64,000 bases of DNA, from contig DAIDJO010000073.1 in NCBI GenBank assembly GCA_027451345.1, positions 1-64,000 on the forward strand, in the 5' to 3' direction. The translations under genes and the position numbers were made by a program. This document shows, piece after piece, positions 14,849-23,861 of this stretch. The notes beneath the pieces are model-generated. The model ran no database searches. It was not told the origin of the DNA and worked only from the letters and a program-made list of their open reading frames with translations. Positions within the stretch are counted from its first letter, which is position 1. Each line of letters begins with the position of its first letter. This DNA comes from Solirubrobacterales bacterium (GTDB taxonomy: Bacteria; Actinomycetota; Thermoleophilia; Solirubrobacterales; Solirubrobacteraceae).

Positions 14849-17494
14849 ATGACGATGACCTCGGACGAGATTCGCGACACCTTCCGGCGGTTCTTCGAGG
14901 AGCACGGCCACCTGGCCCAGCGCGGCGCCTCGCTGATCCCTCCGGCGAGCGACACCTCGGCGCTCTTCATCGTCGCCGGCATGCACCCGCTGAAGGCGTA
15001 CTTCGCCGGCACCGAGCAGCCGCCGAGCCGGCGGCTCACCACCTGCCAGCCGGCCTTCCGCACGGTTGACATCGAGAACGTCGGGATGACCGCGCGTCAC
15101 CTGACGATGTTCGAGATGCTCGGCAACTTCAGCTTCGGCGACTACTTCAAACGCGAGGCGATCCGCTTCGCCTGGGACCTCTCCCGCCATGGCTTCGGCC
15201 TGGACGAGAACGACATCTGGGTGACGGTCTTCGGCGGTGACGAGGGGCTCGGGATCGGCCCGGACCAGGAGGCGATCGATCTCTGGCTCGAGGTCGGCAT
15301 GCCACGCGAGCGGATCGTCGAGTGCCCCCGCTCGGAGAACTTCTGGGAGTCAGGGCCGACGGGGCCGTGCGGCCCGGACTCCGAGCTCTACCTCGACCTC
15401 GGCGTCGACCGTGGCGCTCCCGACGATCTGCCGGGCGGCGAGAACGAGCGCTTCCTCGAGTTCTGGAACCTCGTCTTCATGCAGTTCGACCAGAGCCCGC
15501 CCGGCCGGCTCACGCCGCTGCCGAGCCAGAACATCGACACCGGCCTGGGCCTCAACCGCATGGCGGCGATCAAGCAGGGCAAGGAGACGGTGTTCGAGAC
15601 CGACCAGTTCGCGCCCCTGATCGCGCTGGGGGAGGAGCTCTCCGGGCACCGCTACGGCGAGAGCTTCCCGGTCGACCGGGCGCTGCGCATCCTGGTCGAC
15701 CACAGCCGCGCGGCCACCTTCCTGATCGCCGACGGGGTCGTCCCCTCCAACGAGGAGCGCGGCTACGTGCTGCGCCGCATCATGCGCCGCGCCATCCTGC
15801 AGGGCCGCAAGACGCTCGGGCTCGATCCCGGCTTCCTGCAGCGCTACCAGCGGGTCGTGACCGAGATCATGGGCCACGAATACGGCCAGCTCACCCGCAA
15901 CGCCGAGTCGATCGAGCGGTGGCTGGCCGCGGAGGAGGAGGGCTTCGGCCGCACGCTGGAGGAGGGCTCCAAGCTCCTCGACGAGCTGATCGCCCGCGCG
16001 CGGGAGCGCGGTGACGAGGGGATCGCGGCGGCTGACGCGTTCCGTCTGCACGACACGCACGGCTTCCCGATCGATCTGACGCTCGAGCTCGTCACCGAGC
16101 ATGGGCTCGGCGTGGACGAGCACGGTTTCGAGCAGCTGATGGAGCAGCAGCGCCGGCAGTCGCGGGTGAGCGGCGCGCGGGCCACCGACGCCGCCGGGCT
16201 GCGCGAGCACGCCGCCGCCCTGGCCGGGCGCGCCGGCTTCACCACGGAGTTCAGGGGCTACGAGACGACGAGCCTCGAGACGACCGTCGGCGCGGTCACC
16301 GATGAGGACGGCCGGGTCCTCGTCAAGCTGCTCGAGTCCCCGTTCTACCCGACCGGCGGCGGCCAGGTGGCCGATGTCGGCACGATCGAATGCGCGGACG
16401 GGGACTGCCTGGTCCGGGTGGAGGATGTGCTGCGGATCGGGGAGGATCAGGTCGTCGCGGTCACCCCGGAGCGCGGCACGCTCCGCGACGGCGAGCGCGT
16501 GCGTGCCCGCGTCGACCGCTCGGCGCGTCACGCCACGGCCTGCAACCACACGGCGACGCACCTGCTGCACGCCGCGCTCCGCGAGCGCCTCGGCGGGCAC
16601 GTTCATCAGGCCGGCTCCTACGTCGGCCCCGACAAGCTCCGCTTCGACTTCACCCACAACGCGGCGCTCAGCCCCGACGAGCTCATCGATGTCGAGAACC
16701 GGGTCAACGACTGGATCCTCGGCGCCCATGCCGTCCGCGCCCTCACCACCACGCTCGACGAGGCGCGCGCGCTCGGCGCGATGGCGCTCTTCGGCGAGAA
16801 GTATGGGGACATCGTGCGCATGGTCGAGGTCGGCGACGGCTCGTTCTCCCGCGAGCTCTGCGGCGGCACGCATGTGCGCTCGACGGCCGAGATCGGGCTT
16901 TTGGCGATCTTCAGCGAGACCTCGAGCGCCGCGAACGTGCGCCGGATCGAGGCGGTCACCGGCCCGGTGGCGATCCGCCTGGCCCGCCAGCATGGCCACG
17001 CGCTGGCGGAGGCGGCCCGCACGCTGCGCGTCACCCCGGACGGGGTCCCGGGCGCCGTGGCGGAGCTCCGCGACCGCGCCCGGGAGCTCGAGCGCCAGCT
17101 GAAGGCGGGCGGTGGGCAGGGCGGCGTCGACGAGGACGCGCTCGTTGCCGGCGCCGTCCCGCTGGACGGCGCCAGCCTCATCGCGACCACGGTTGACGGG
17201 GTGGCCGGCCAGGCGCTCCTCGACCTGGCCGACCGGCTGAAGGCCCGGCTCGGTGACGCCGCGATCGTGCTCGGGGCCGTGTCCGACGGCAAGGTCGATC
17301 TCGTCGCCTCGGTCGCCCCGGCGCTGATCGAGCGCGGTGTGAGGGCGGGGGAGATCGTGCGCGTGGCGGCGGCCGAGGTCGGTGGCGGCGGTGGCGGGCG
17401 GGATGCCGCGGCCCGCGCCGGCGGGCGACAGGTCGAGAACCTGCCGTCCGCCATCAGCGCCGCGCGCGGCGCGATCGAGGCGATCCTCGGCTAG
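14849..17494 (+). CDS. alaS: Alanyl-tRNA synthetase
   Basis: The 881-aa protein has the full bacterial layout. It has a class II catalytic core (FRRFFEEHGH near the start; GPCGPDSELYLD) and an anticodon-arm helical region. The editing domain carries the zinc ligands HTATHLLHAAL and CGGTHVRSTAEIG, which hydrolyse misacylated Ser- and Gly-tRNA-Ala. The C-terminal C-Ala domain ends VGGGGGGRDAAARAGG. It starts at ATG 14849, with a second ATG two codons on. ruvX follows 15 nt later on the same strand. Confidence 0.98.
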   Translation: MTMTSDEIRDTFRRFFEEHGHLAQRGASLIPPASDTSALFIVAGMHPLKAYFAGTEQPPSRRLTTCQPAFRTVDIENVGMTARHLTMFEMLGNFSFGDYFKREAIRFAWDLSRHGFGLDENDIWVTVFGGDEGLGIGPDQEAIDLWLEVGMPRERIVECPRSENFWESGPTGPCGPDSELYLDLGVDRGAPDDLPGGENERFLEFWNLVFMQFDQSPPGRLTPLPSQNIDTGLGLNRMAAIKQGKETVFETDQFAPLIALGEELSGHRYGESFPVDRALRILVDHSRAATFLIADGVVPSNEERGYVLRRIMRRAILQGRKTLGLDPGFLQRYQRVVTEIMGHEYGQLTRNAESIERWLAAEEEGFGRTLEEGSKLLDELIARARERGDEGIAAADAFRLHDTHGFPIDLTLELVTEHGLGVDEHGFEQLMEQQRRQSRVSGARATDAAGLREHAAALAGRAGFTTEFRGYETTSLETTVGAVTDEDGRVLVKLLESPFYPTGGGQVADVGTIECADGDCLVRVEDVLRIGEDQVVAVTPERGTLRDGERVRARVDRSARHATACNHTATHLLHAALRERLGGHVHQAGSYVGPDKLRFDFTHNAALSPDELIDVENRVNDWILGAHAVRALTTTLDEARALGAMALFGEKYGDIVRMVEVGDGSFSRELCGGTHVRSTAEIGLLAIFSETSSAANVRRIEAVTGPVAIRLARQHGHALAEAARTLRVTPDGVPGAVAELRDRARELERQLKAGGGQGGVDEDALVAGAVPLDGASLIATTVDGVAGQALLDLADRLKARLGDAAIVLGAVSDGKVDLVASVAPALIERGVRAGEIVRVAAAEVGGGGGGRDAAARAGGRQVENLPSAISAARGAIEAILG

Positions 17495-17509
17495 GTCGGG
17501 ACGCGGGGC

Positions 17510-17917
17510 GTGCGCGTGCTCGCGCTTGACTACGGGAGTGCCCGCTGCGGCGTGGCCGTGAGCGACCCCACCGGCGTGCTCGCCACACCGCTTGAGCCGG
17601 TGCGGCGGCCCGCAAGCCGCGAGGGGATGGGTACGCTGCTCGCACTTGTGCGTGAGGTGCAGGCGGAACGGGTGATCGTGGGGCTGCCGCTCAGCCTGTC
17701 GGGTGCTGACTCCGACCAGACGCGGGAGGCGCGGGGTTTCGCCGCGGCGCTCGGCCGACGCCTGCCCGACGTCCCGGTCGAGCTCTACGACGAGCGCTTC
17801 ACCACCCGGCTGGCCCAGCGCGACGGTACGGGTGGCTCCGGCGGCCCGCGCACGAGCGAGGACTCCAGGGCGGCCGCGCATCTGCTCTCCAGCTGGCTGG
17901 ATCGCCATGCCGGCTAG
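17510..17917 (+). CDS. ruvX: Holliday junction resolvase-like protein (YqgF)
   Basis: The 135-aa RNase H-fold protein starts from GTG with RVLALDYGSARCGVAVSDPTG and contains ERVIVGLPLSLSGADSDQTR and YDERFTTRLAQRD. These acidic positions match the YqgF family, which acts in 16S rRNA maturation and on branched DNA. The alaS-ruvX-mltG order is conserved in many bacteria. Its last codons overlap the mltG start. Confidence 0.95.
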   Translation: MRVLALDYGSARCGVAVSDPTGVLATPLEPVRRPASREGMGTLLALVREVQAERVIVGLPLSLSGADSDQTREARGFAAALGRRLPDVPVELYDERFTTRLAQRDGTGGSGGPRTSEDSRAAAHLLSSWLDRHAG

Positions 17918-19055
17918 GTCGAGCCGGCCCCCGTCGCCGCCGCGCGCGACGATCACGCCCCGCCCGCGTTCGCGGCGGCCGGCCTCCTCCCGCGTCCACC
18001 GGCTGCGGCGAGCTGTTGCGGTGCTCGTGCTCGTGGCGGCGGTCGTGCTCGTGTGGTTCCTCGTCTCCCTGTTCCAGCCGTTCGCGGGACGCGGGCACGG
18101 ACGGGTGCGGCTGACGATCCCGCAGGGTGCGGGCGCCGGCGAGATCGGCACGATCCCGCAGCGCGACCATGTGATCTCCTCGGTCTTCTTCTTCAAGCTC
18201 GCGGCGGTGATCGACGGGGACCGCGGCAGGCTGCGGGCCGGTCCGTACGTGATGCGGCTCGACATGAGCTACTCGGCGGCGCTCGATCAGCTCGTCGCCG
18301 GACCGAACATCCAGTCGGCGAACCTGACCATCATCCCGGGGCGCTCCCGCCGCCAGGTCCAGGCGCAGCTCGCCGCCGACGGCGTCCGCGGCAGCTATCT
18401 GCGCGCGACGATCCGTTCGCCGCTGCTCGATCCGACCCGCTACGGCGCGCCCCGTTCGACCCCGACGCTCGAGGGGTTCCTCTGGCCGGACACCTACAGC
18501 CTGCGCAAGCCGGTGAAGCTCGGGCGACTGGTCGCCGACCAGCTCCGGCGGTTCAAGCTCGAGTTCAGGAGGGTGAGGCTCGGCTACGCGCGCTCGAAGC
18601 ACCTCACCCCCTACGACGTGCTGACGATCGCCTCGCTCATCACCGAGGAGGCGATGCGCCGCGGCGACCTGTACCGCGCCGCCTCGGTGATCTACAACCG
18701 GCTGCGGTTGCACATGCAGCTCGGGCTCGACTCGACGGTCGCCTACGCGACGGGCAACTACGGGACCCTGACGGCCCGGGACCTGAGCTCCTCCTCGCCG
18801 TGGAACACGACCAACCACTTCGGACTGCCGCCCACCCCGATCGACAGCCCCGGGCTCGACGCGATCCAGGCCGCCGCGCATCCGGCCCGCACCGGCTACC
18901 TGTACTTCATCAACCGCGTCTGCGGCAACGGCGCGCTGCGCTTCACCGCGAGCTACTCCCAGTTCCTGCAGTGGTCGGCCGAGTGGAACGCGGCGGTGGC
19001 CACCGCCGCCCGTCACCACGGCAGCGCCGAGTTCTGCACGGGCGGCCGGCCGTGA
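17907..19055 (+). CDS. mltG: Endolytic transglycosylase MltG (YceG)
   Basis: From ATG 17907 the product is 382 aa. A cytoplasmic basic proline-rich N-terminus precedes one membrane helix (AVAVLVLVAAVVLVWFLVSLF). The periplasm-facing YceG domain has LEGFLWPDTY, then LTIASLITEEAM, which contains the catalytic glutamate, and GLPPTPIDSPGLDAI. MltG cuts nascent peptidoglycan glycan strands. The ruvX stop lies within the first codons, so translation is coupled. aroE follows 13 nt later. Confidence 0.95.
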   Translation: MPARSSRPPSPPRATITPRPRSRRPASSRVHRLRRAVAVLVLVAAVVLVWFLVSLFQPFAGRGHGRVRLTIPQGAGAGEIGTIPQRDHVISSVFFFKLAAVIDGDRGRLRAGPYVMRLDMSYSAALDQLVAGPNIQSANLTIIPGRSRRQVQAQLAADGVRGSYLRATIRSPLLDPTRYGAPRSTPTLEGFLWPDTYSLRKPVKLGRLVADQLRRFKLEFRRVRLGYARSKHLTPYDVLTIASLITEEAMRRGDLYRAASVIYNRLRLHMQLGLDSTVAYATGNYGTLTARDLSSSSPWNTTNHFGLPPTPIDSPGLDAIQAAAHPARTGYLYFINRVCGNGALRFTASYSQFLQWSAEWNAAVATAARHHGSAEFCTGGRP

Positions 19056-19068
19056 GGCGCGACCGCCC

Positions 19069-19881
19069 GTGATCCGTCTCGGGGTTCTCGGCTGGCCGGT
19101 GGGCCACAGCCGCTCACCCGCGCTCCAGAACGCTGCGCTGGAGGCGGTTGGCCTCGGGGCCGACTGGCGCTACCAGCTCCTGCCGGTGCCGCCGGAGCTC
19201 TTCGAGCCGACGGTCCGGGCGCTGCCCGCCGCCGGTTTCCGCGCGGTGAACGTGACGATCCCGCACAAGGAGGCGGCGCTCGCCCTGGCGAGCGGCGCGA
19301 GCCCGCGCGCCGCCGCGATCGGGGCTGCCAACACCCTCCTCTTTCGCCCCGACGGGGGGATCTGGGCCGACAACACCGACGCGCCCGCCCTGATCGAGGC
19401 ACTCGCGCGGCGGACGAGCCTCGCGGGTGCCTCGGTGCTCGTGCTCGGCGCCGGGGGCAGCGCGCGGGCGGCGGTCTGGGCGCTGCGCGACGCGGGCGCC
19501 GGGGAGGTGGCCGTCTGGAACCGCACCCCGGCGCGCGCCGCGGCGCTGGCGGCGGAGTTCGGCGCCCGGACGGTCCCCGAGCCGCTTGACGCGGCGGACA
19601 TCCTGGTCAACTGCACCTCGGTCGGGCTGCGCCCCGGCGACGAGCTTGGGGCGTTGCTGCCGGCTCCCCACCGGCTGGACAGCCACCGGGTGGTGGTGGA
19701 CTTCGTGTACCGCGAGGGGGGGACCCCGCTGACGCGGGCGGCGCGCGCGAGCGGTGTGCCGACGGTCGACGGGCTCGAGCTGCTCGTCGGCCAGGGCGCG
19801 ATCGGCTTCGAGCTCTTCACCGGCCTGACCGCGCCCGTCGAGGCGATGCGGGGGGCGGTGGGGCTATCCTCGGCCCGGTGA
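19069..19881 (+). CDS. aroE: Shikimate dehydrogenase
   Basis: The 270-aa protein starts at GTG 19069. The substrate site reads GWPVGHSRSPALQN and NVTIPHKEAAL, then GAANTLLF and DNTDAPALIEAL. The NADP-binding Rossmann motif is GAGGSARAAVWAL, with VWNRTPARA after it, and DGLELLVGQGAIGFE is near the end. It reduces 3-dehydroshikimate to shikimate. It begins the aro run that continues with aroC, aroKB and aroQ. The stop overlaps the next gene's GTG. Confidence 0.97.
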   Translation: MIRLGVLGWPVGHSRSPALQNAALEAVGLGADWRYQLLPVPPELFEPTVRALPAAGFRAVNVTIPHKEAALALASGASPRAAAIGAANTLLFRPDGGIWADNTDAPALIEALARRTSLAGASVLVLGAGGSARAAVWALRDAGAGEVAVWNRTPARAAALAAEFGARTVPEPLDAADILVNCTSVGLRPGDELGALLPAPHRLDSHRVVVDFVYREGGTPLTRAARASGVPTVDGLELLVGQGAIGFELFTGLTAPVEAMRGAVGLSSAR

Positions 19882-20084
19882 GCACGGGAGAGGGACAGGC
19901 ACCGGCAAAGGACGGGTTCGACCGCAGCGCGTGCACCGCCTGCCGCGGCACCGGCACGGTGATCTCGGGCAAGGGCGGCACCCCACACCCCGTGACGTGC
20001 CCCTGGTGCGGGGGGGACGGGCGCTTTCATCCCGGCCGGGACGCACAGACCGGCGAGGCGATCCAGACCGCGGCGGCGGACTGA
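19878..20084 (+). CDS. Small zinc-ribbon protein (DnaJ-like CxxCxGxG)
   Basis: The 68-aa product has two cysteine knuckles, CTACRGTGTV and CPWCGGDGRF, which match the paired CxxCxGxG repeats of the DnaJ zinc-binding region. There is no J domain. It probably binds one zinc ion. Its role is unknown. It is translationally coupled to aroE by a GTGA overlap and lies just before the prepilin peptidase. Confidence 0.8.
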   Translation: MSTGEGQAPAKDGFDRSACTACRGTGTVISGKGGTPHPVTCPWCGGDGRFHPGRDAQTGEAIQTAAAD

Positions 20085-20101
20085 CACCGCCCCGTCATCC
20101 C

Positions 20102-20683
20102 GTGGCCAGGCAGATCAACCTCAACCTCACCCGGGAGGGCGGCACCGGGCGCAACGAGCCGCTGCGGGTGGCGGCGACGGTGCTGCTCGTCGCGCTCTGG
20201 GTGCTCGAGCTCTCCCTCCACCGCACGCTCGTCCAGCACGTGCTCGGGCTCGTGCTGATCGCGGTGCTCGTGCGGATCACCGTCACCGACCTGGAGGAGC
20301 GCCGGATCAAGAACCGCGTCACCTTCCCGGCCGCGGCGCTCGCGGTCCTCATCGGCCTCGCCCTGCACCCCTCGGGCGTGCCCGGCCAGGTGGTGGCCGG
20401 TGTGGTCACCGGCGCGTTCCTCTTCCTCTTCGCGCTGCTGTCGCGGGGCGGCCTGGGCATGGGCGACGTCAAGCTCGGGTTCGTCCTCGGCCTGTTCCTC
20501 GGCAGCTGGGTGTTCGCGGCGCTCGTCGTCGGCCTCGTGGCGAGCGCCGTACTGAGCATCGGCGTGCTCCTCGTCCGCGGCCTGCGGGCGGGCCGCCGGA
20601 CCGCCATCCCGCTCGGCCCGTTCCTAGCGCTCGGGGGCGTCGTCGCGCTGATCGCCGGGCCACATTGGCACCTGGCCACGTAA
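20102..20683 (+). CDS. Type IV prepilin peptidase-like protein (A24 family)
   Basis: From GTG 20102 the product is about 193 aa with five to six membrane helices. Both catalytic aspartate motifs are visible: TDLEERRIKNR and GLGMGDVKLGF. These aspartyl proteases cut leader peptides from type IV pilin-like proteins. The N-terminal methyltransferase-type cytoplasmic domain of PilD is absent, as in short CpaA-like forms. No pilin or pilus-assembly genes are in the window. It lies inside the aro cluster, 12 nt before aroC. Confidence 0.9.
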   Translation: MARQINLNLTREGGTGRNEPLRVAATVLLVALWVLELSLHRTLVQHVLGLVLIAVLVRITVTDLEERRIKNRVTFPAAALAVLIGLALHPSGVPGQVVAGVVTGAFLFLFALLSRGGLGMGDVKLGFVLGLFLGSWVFAALVVGLVASAVLSIGVLLVRGLRAGRRTAIPLGPFLALGGVVALIAGPHWHLAT

Positions 20684-20695
20684 TCTGAAGCCGCA

Positions 20696-21859
20696 ATGAC
20701 CCTGAAGCTGATCACGGCCGGCGAGTCGCACGGCCCCGGACTCACGTGCATCGTCGAGGGCCTGCCCGCGGGGCTGACGCTCGACCGCGAGGCGCTCGAC
20801 CGCGACCTTGCGCGGCGCCAGCTCGGCCATGGCCGCGGCGGGCGCATGAAGATCGAGACCGACCGCGCCGACGTCACGGCGGGGGTGCGCCACGGCCGCA
20901 CGCTCGGTGGACCGATCGCCATCCAGGTCCACAACCGCGACTACGCCAACTGGGAGGAGCGCATGAACCCCTGGCCGGTGGAGGCGCCGACCCCGGAGGT
21001 GCACCTGCCGCGTCCCGGCCACGCCGACCTCGTCGGCACCCTGAAGTATGGCCTCACGGACGTGCGCGACATCCTCGAGCGGGCGAGCGCGCGCGAGACC
21101 GCGGCCCGCGTGGCCGGCGGGGCGCTGGCCAAGGCGTTCCTGCGGGCGCTCGGCGTCGAGGTCGTCTCCCACGTGCTGCAGATCACCTCGGTGAGCGCAC
21201 CGCGCCGCGACGATCTGACCCTGGCGGACTTCGCCCATGTCGACGATTCACCGGTCCGCTGCCTGGACCCGGAGGCCTCGCGCGCGATGGTCAACGAGAT
21301 CAACACGCTGCGCAAGCGCAACGAGTCGCTCGGCGGCGTCTTCGAGGTGCGGGCCTTCGGCGTCCTGCCCGGGCTCGGCTCGCACATCTCGTGGGAGGAG
21401 CGGCTCGACGGGCGCCTGGCCATGGCGATCCTGTCGATCCAGGCGATGAAGGCGGTCGCCATCGGCGATGGGTACGAGGTCGCCGGGCTCCCCGGGTCGC
21501 TCGCGCACGACGAGATCTTCTACAGCGACGAGCGCGGCTACTACCGCGAGACCAACCGCGCGGGCGGGATCGAGGGCGGCATGACCACCGGTGATCCGGT
21601 GGTGGTGCGGGGCTCGATGAAACCGCTCCCCACCCTGACCAAGCCCCTGCGCTCGGTCGACATCGACACCCACGAGCCGGCGCAGGCGCTGCGGGAGCGC
21701 ACCGACTCGTGCACCGTCCCGGCCGCCGGGGTGGTGGGCGAGGCGATGGTCGCCTTCGTGCTCGCCGACGCCTACCGGCGCAAGTTCGGGGGCGATCACA
21801 TCGACGACGTCCGCGCGGCCGTCGCCGCCTACCAGGAGCGGATCGGCTGGCGCCGATGA
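20696..21859 (+). CDS. aroC: Chorismate synthase
   Basis: The 387-aa protein starts with KLITAGESHGPGLTCIVEG and has RRQLGHGRGGRMKIETD and the FMN-site region NRAGGIEGGMTTGDPVVVRG. It converts EPSP to chorismate and needs reduced FMN. Length and motifs are standard. The stop overlaps the start of aroKB by 4 nt. Confidence 0.98.
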   Translation: MTLKLITAGESHGPGLTCIVEGLPAGLTLDREALDRDLARRQLGHGRGGRMKIETDRADVTAGVRHGRTLGGPIAIQVHNRDYANWEERMNPWPVEAPTPEVHLPRPGHADLVGTLKYGLTDVRDILERASARETAARVAGGALAKAFLRALGVEVVSHVLQITSVSAPRRDDLTLADFAHVDDSPVRCLDPEASRAMVNEINTLRKRNESLGGVFEVRAFGVLPGLGSHISWEERLDGRLAMAILSIQAMKAVAIGDGYEVAGLPGSLAHDEIFYSDERGYYRETNRAGGIEGGMTTGDPVVVRGSMKPLPTLTKPLRSVDIDTHEPAQALRERTDSCTVPAAGVVGEAMVAFVLADAYRRKFGGDHIDDVRAAVAAYQERIGWRR

Positions 21860-23412
21860 CGCTCGCCGGCGGAGCGCCCCCGACGGTGGAGGCCCCGAAG
21901 CTCGCGCTGATCGGCTTCATGGGCGCCGGAAAGTCGACGGCGGCGCGCGCGCTCGGCCCGGACAGCGCCGACGTGGACGAGGTGATCGCCGCGCGTGAGG
22001 GCCGCAGCGTCCAGCGGATCTTCGAGCAGGACGGCGAGGCCGCCTTCCGGGAGCTCGAGGAGCGTGTGACGCTCGAGCTGCTCGACGACCCGAGCCTGCG
22101 CGCCGTCGCGCTCGGCGGGGGGGCGGTCGGCTCCGAGCGCGTCCGCCGGGCGCTCGGCCGCGCGCGGGTCGTCCTGCTCGATGTCGAGGTCGACGTGGCC
22201 TGGGAGCGGGTGGCGGCGAGCGACGGGGCACGCCCCCTGGCCCGGGACCGCCGAGCCTTCCACGAGCTGCACGAGCAGCGCCGCCCCGTGTACGAGCAGC
22301 TGGCGGACGTGATTGTCCCGGCGAGCCGCTCGGGGGCGATCCGCACGATCCTCCCCGCGCTCGACGGCCTCCCGGCGGACGGTGCGCGGATGCTCTGGGC
22401 GACGACGGCGTCGGCCGACTACCCGGTGTACGTCGGTCGCGGGCTGCTCACCGAGCGCGGCTTCTGGCCGCGGGCGGTCGACGGTCGCCGGGTGGTCATC
22501 AGCGACCATCACGCCGGGCGCCTGTACGGCGAGCGGCTCGAGCCGGCCCTCGCCCAGATCCGGATCATGCCGGGCGAGCAGTCAAAGACGGTGGCGCACG
22601 CCGAGATCATCTGGACCGAGATGGTCCGCGCCGGGGTCACGCGTTCCGACGTCGCGGTGGCGCTCGGGGGCGGGGTGATCGGTGACATCGCCGGCTTCTG
22701 CGCCGCCACCTACCAGCGCGGGATGCGCGTGGTGCAGGTGCCGACGACACTCGTCGCGCAGGTCGACTCCGCCTACGGCGGCAAGACCGGGGTCGACCTC
22801 GCCGAGGCGAAGAACTATGTCGGGGCGTTCCACCAGCCCGCGGCGGTGATCGTCGACACGGCGACGCTCGCCACCCTGCCCGCGGAGGAGCGGGCGGCGG
22901 GGTACGCGGAGGTGGTGAAGACGGGCCTGATCGTCGGCGGCGCCCTGTGGCGGCGGATCAGTGGGGGCGCGCCCGCGGAGGACCCTGAGGTGATCGCCGG
23001 GTGCGCGCTCGCCAAGCTGCGCATCGTCGCCCAGGACGAGCTCGACCTCGGTCTGCGCCAGCTGCTCAACCTCGGCCACACCGTCGGCCACGCCATCGAG
23101 ACGGCGACCGGGTATGCCCGCTACCGCCATGGCGAGGCGGTCGGACTCGGGCTCCTGGCCGAGCTACGCCTCTCCGGCGCCGAGGAGCTGCACGCGGAGG
23201 TGCTCGAGCTGCTCGCCGCCGCCGGCCTGCCGGTGACGCTCGACCGGGCGGTGGACGTCGAGCAGGTGATCTTCGCCACGGCCCGCGACAAGAAGCGGAC
23301 GGGGGAGGGCCCGGTGCCGTTCGTCCTGTGTTCCGCCGCCGGCCGGCCGCAGATCGGACAGGTCGTCGCGCCGGCCGATCTGCGCGCCGCGATCAGGGAG
23401 CTCTACGGATGA
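21856..23412 (+). CDS. aroKB: Bifunctional shikimate kinase / 3-dehydroquinate synthase
   Basis: The 518-aa fusion starts at ATG 21856. Residues 1-165 are shikimate kinase: P-loop GFMGAGKSTAARAL, DVDEVIAAREG and GGGAVG. Two details are non-standard: DEVI replaces the usual D-x-D, and the lid arginine region reads ARPLARDR. Residues 180-518 are AroB with GGGVIGDIAGFCAATYQRG, PTTLVAQVDSAYGGKTGVD and the zinc-site GHTVGHAIE and RHGEAVGLG. It thus joins steps 2 and 5 of the shikimate pathway. It is coupled to aroC and aroQ by 4-nt overlaps. Confidence 0.96.
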   Translation: MTLAGGAPPTVEAPKLALIGFMGAGKSTAARALGPDSADVDEVIAAREGRSVQRIFEQDGEAAFRELEERVTLELLDDPSLRAVALGGGAVGSERVRRALGRARVVLLDVEVDVAWERVAASDGARPLARDRRAFHELHEQRRPVYEQLADVIVPASRSGAIRTILPALDGLPADGARMLWATTASADYPVYVGRGLLTERGFWPRAVDGRRVVISDHHAGRLYGERLEPALAQIRIMPGEQSKTVAHAEIIWTEMVRAGVTRSDVAVALGGGVIGDIAGFCAATYQRGMRVVQVPTTLVAQVDSAYGGKTGVDLAEAKNYVGAFHQPAAVIVDTATLATLPAEERAAGYAEVVKTGLIVGGALWRRISGGAPAEDPEVIAGCALAKLRIVAQDELDLGLRQLLNLGHTVGHAIETATGYARYRHGEAVGLGLLAELRLSGAEELHAEVLELLAAAGLPVTLDRAVDVEQVIFATARDKKRTGEGPVPFVLCSAAGRPQIGQVVAPADLRAAIRELYG

Positions 23413-23861
23413 ACGCCATCGCCCACAACCGCATCGAGGTGATGCACGGGGTCAACCTCGATCAGCTCGGACGCCGCGACCCCGCGCACTACGGGGAGGA
23501 TGACCTGCCCGCCCTGGAGCGGCAGATCGACGCCTGGGCCCAGGCGATGGGGCTCAGCGTGCGGTTCTTCCAGACCAACCATGAGGGGGAGTTCGTCGAG
23601 CACCTCCACGCCCTGCCCGATCTCGCCGACGCGGTCGTGCTCAATCCCGGCGCCTGGACCCATTACTCCTGGGCGATCCACGACGCGCTCGAGCTCGTCC
23701 ACCTGCCCGCCGTCGAGGTGCACCTCTCGGCGGTGAACGAGCGCGAGGAGTGGCGGCGGGTGTCGGTCGTCGCCGATCTCTGCCTGGCGAGCTTCTCGGG
23801 CCAGGGGCCCGATGGCTACCGGGCGGCGCTTGAGCTGCTGGCGCGGGAGCTGGGCGAATGA
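23409..23861 (+). CDS. aroQ: 3-dehydroquinate dehydratase, type II
   Basis: The 150-aa product matches type II DHQase. GVNLDQLGRRDPAHYG holds the catalytic Tyr, NPGAWTHYSWAIHDAL holds the substrate Asn and His, and EVHLSAVNEREEWRRVS holds the catalytic His and Arg. The usual G-P-N of the first motif is G-V-N, but the key residues remain. It makes 3-dehydroshikimate. The ATGA overlap couples it to aroKB. Confidence 0.95.
   Translation: MNAIAHNRIEVMHGVNLDQLGRRDPAHYGEDDLPALERQIDAWAQAMGLSVRFFQTNHEGEFVEHLHALPDLADAVVLNPGAWTHYSWAIHDALELVHLPAVEVHLSAVNEREEWRRVSVVADLCLASFSGQGPDGYRAALELLARELGE

Noticed and set aside
12263-15190. A 975-codon open frame on the minus strand across aspS, the DUF559 gene and mnmA
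   Set aside because: Antisense shadow of coding genes, with low-complexity Arg/Glu/Gly sequence and no motif.
17703-17906. N-terminal extension of MltG
   Set aside because: It overlaps ruvX out of frame; the ATG at 17907 gives the normal cytoplasmic tail and membrane helix.
15350-18265. A 971-codon open frame on the minus strand across alaS, ruvX and mltG
   Set aside because: It lies antisense to well-supported genes; at this GC content such long antisense frames are expected, and its sequence shows no domain.
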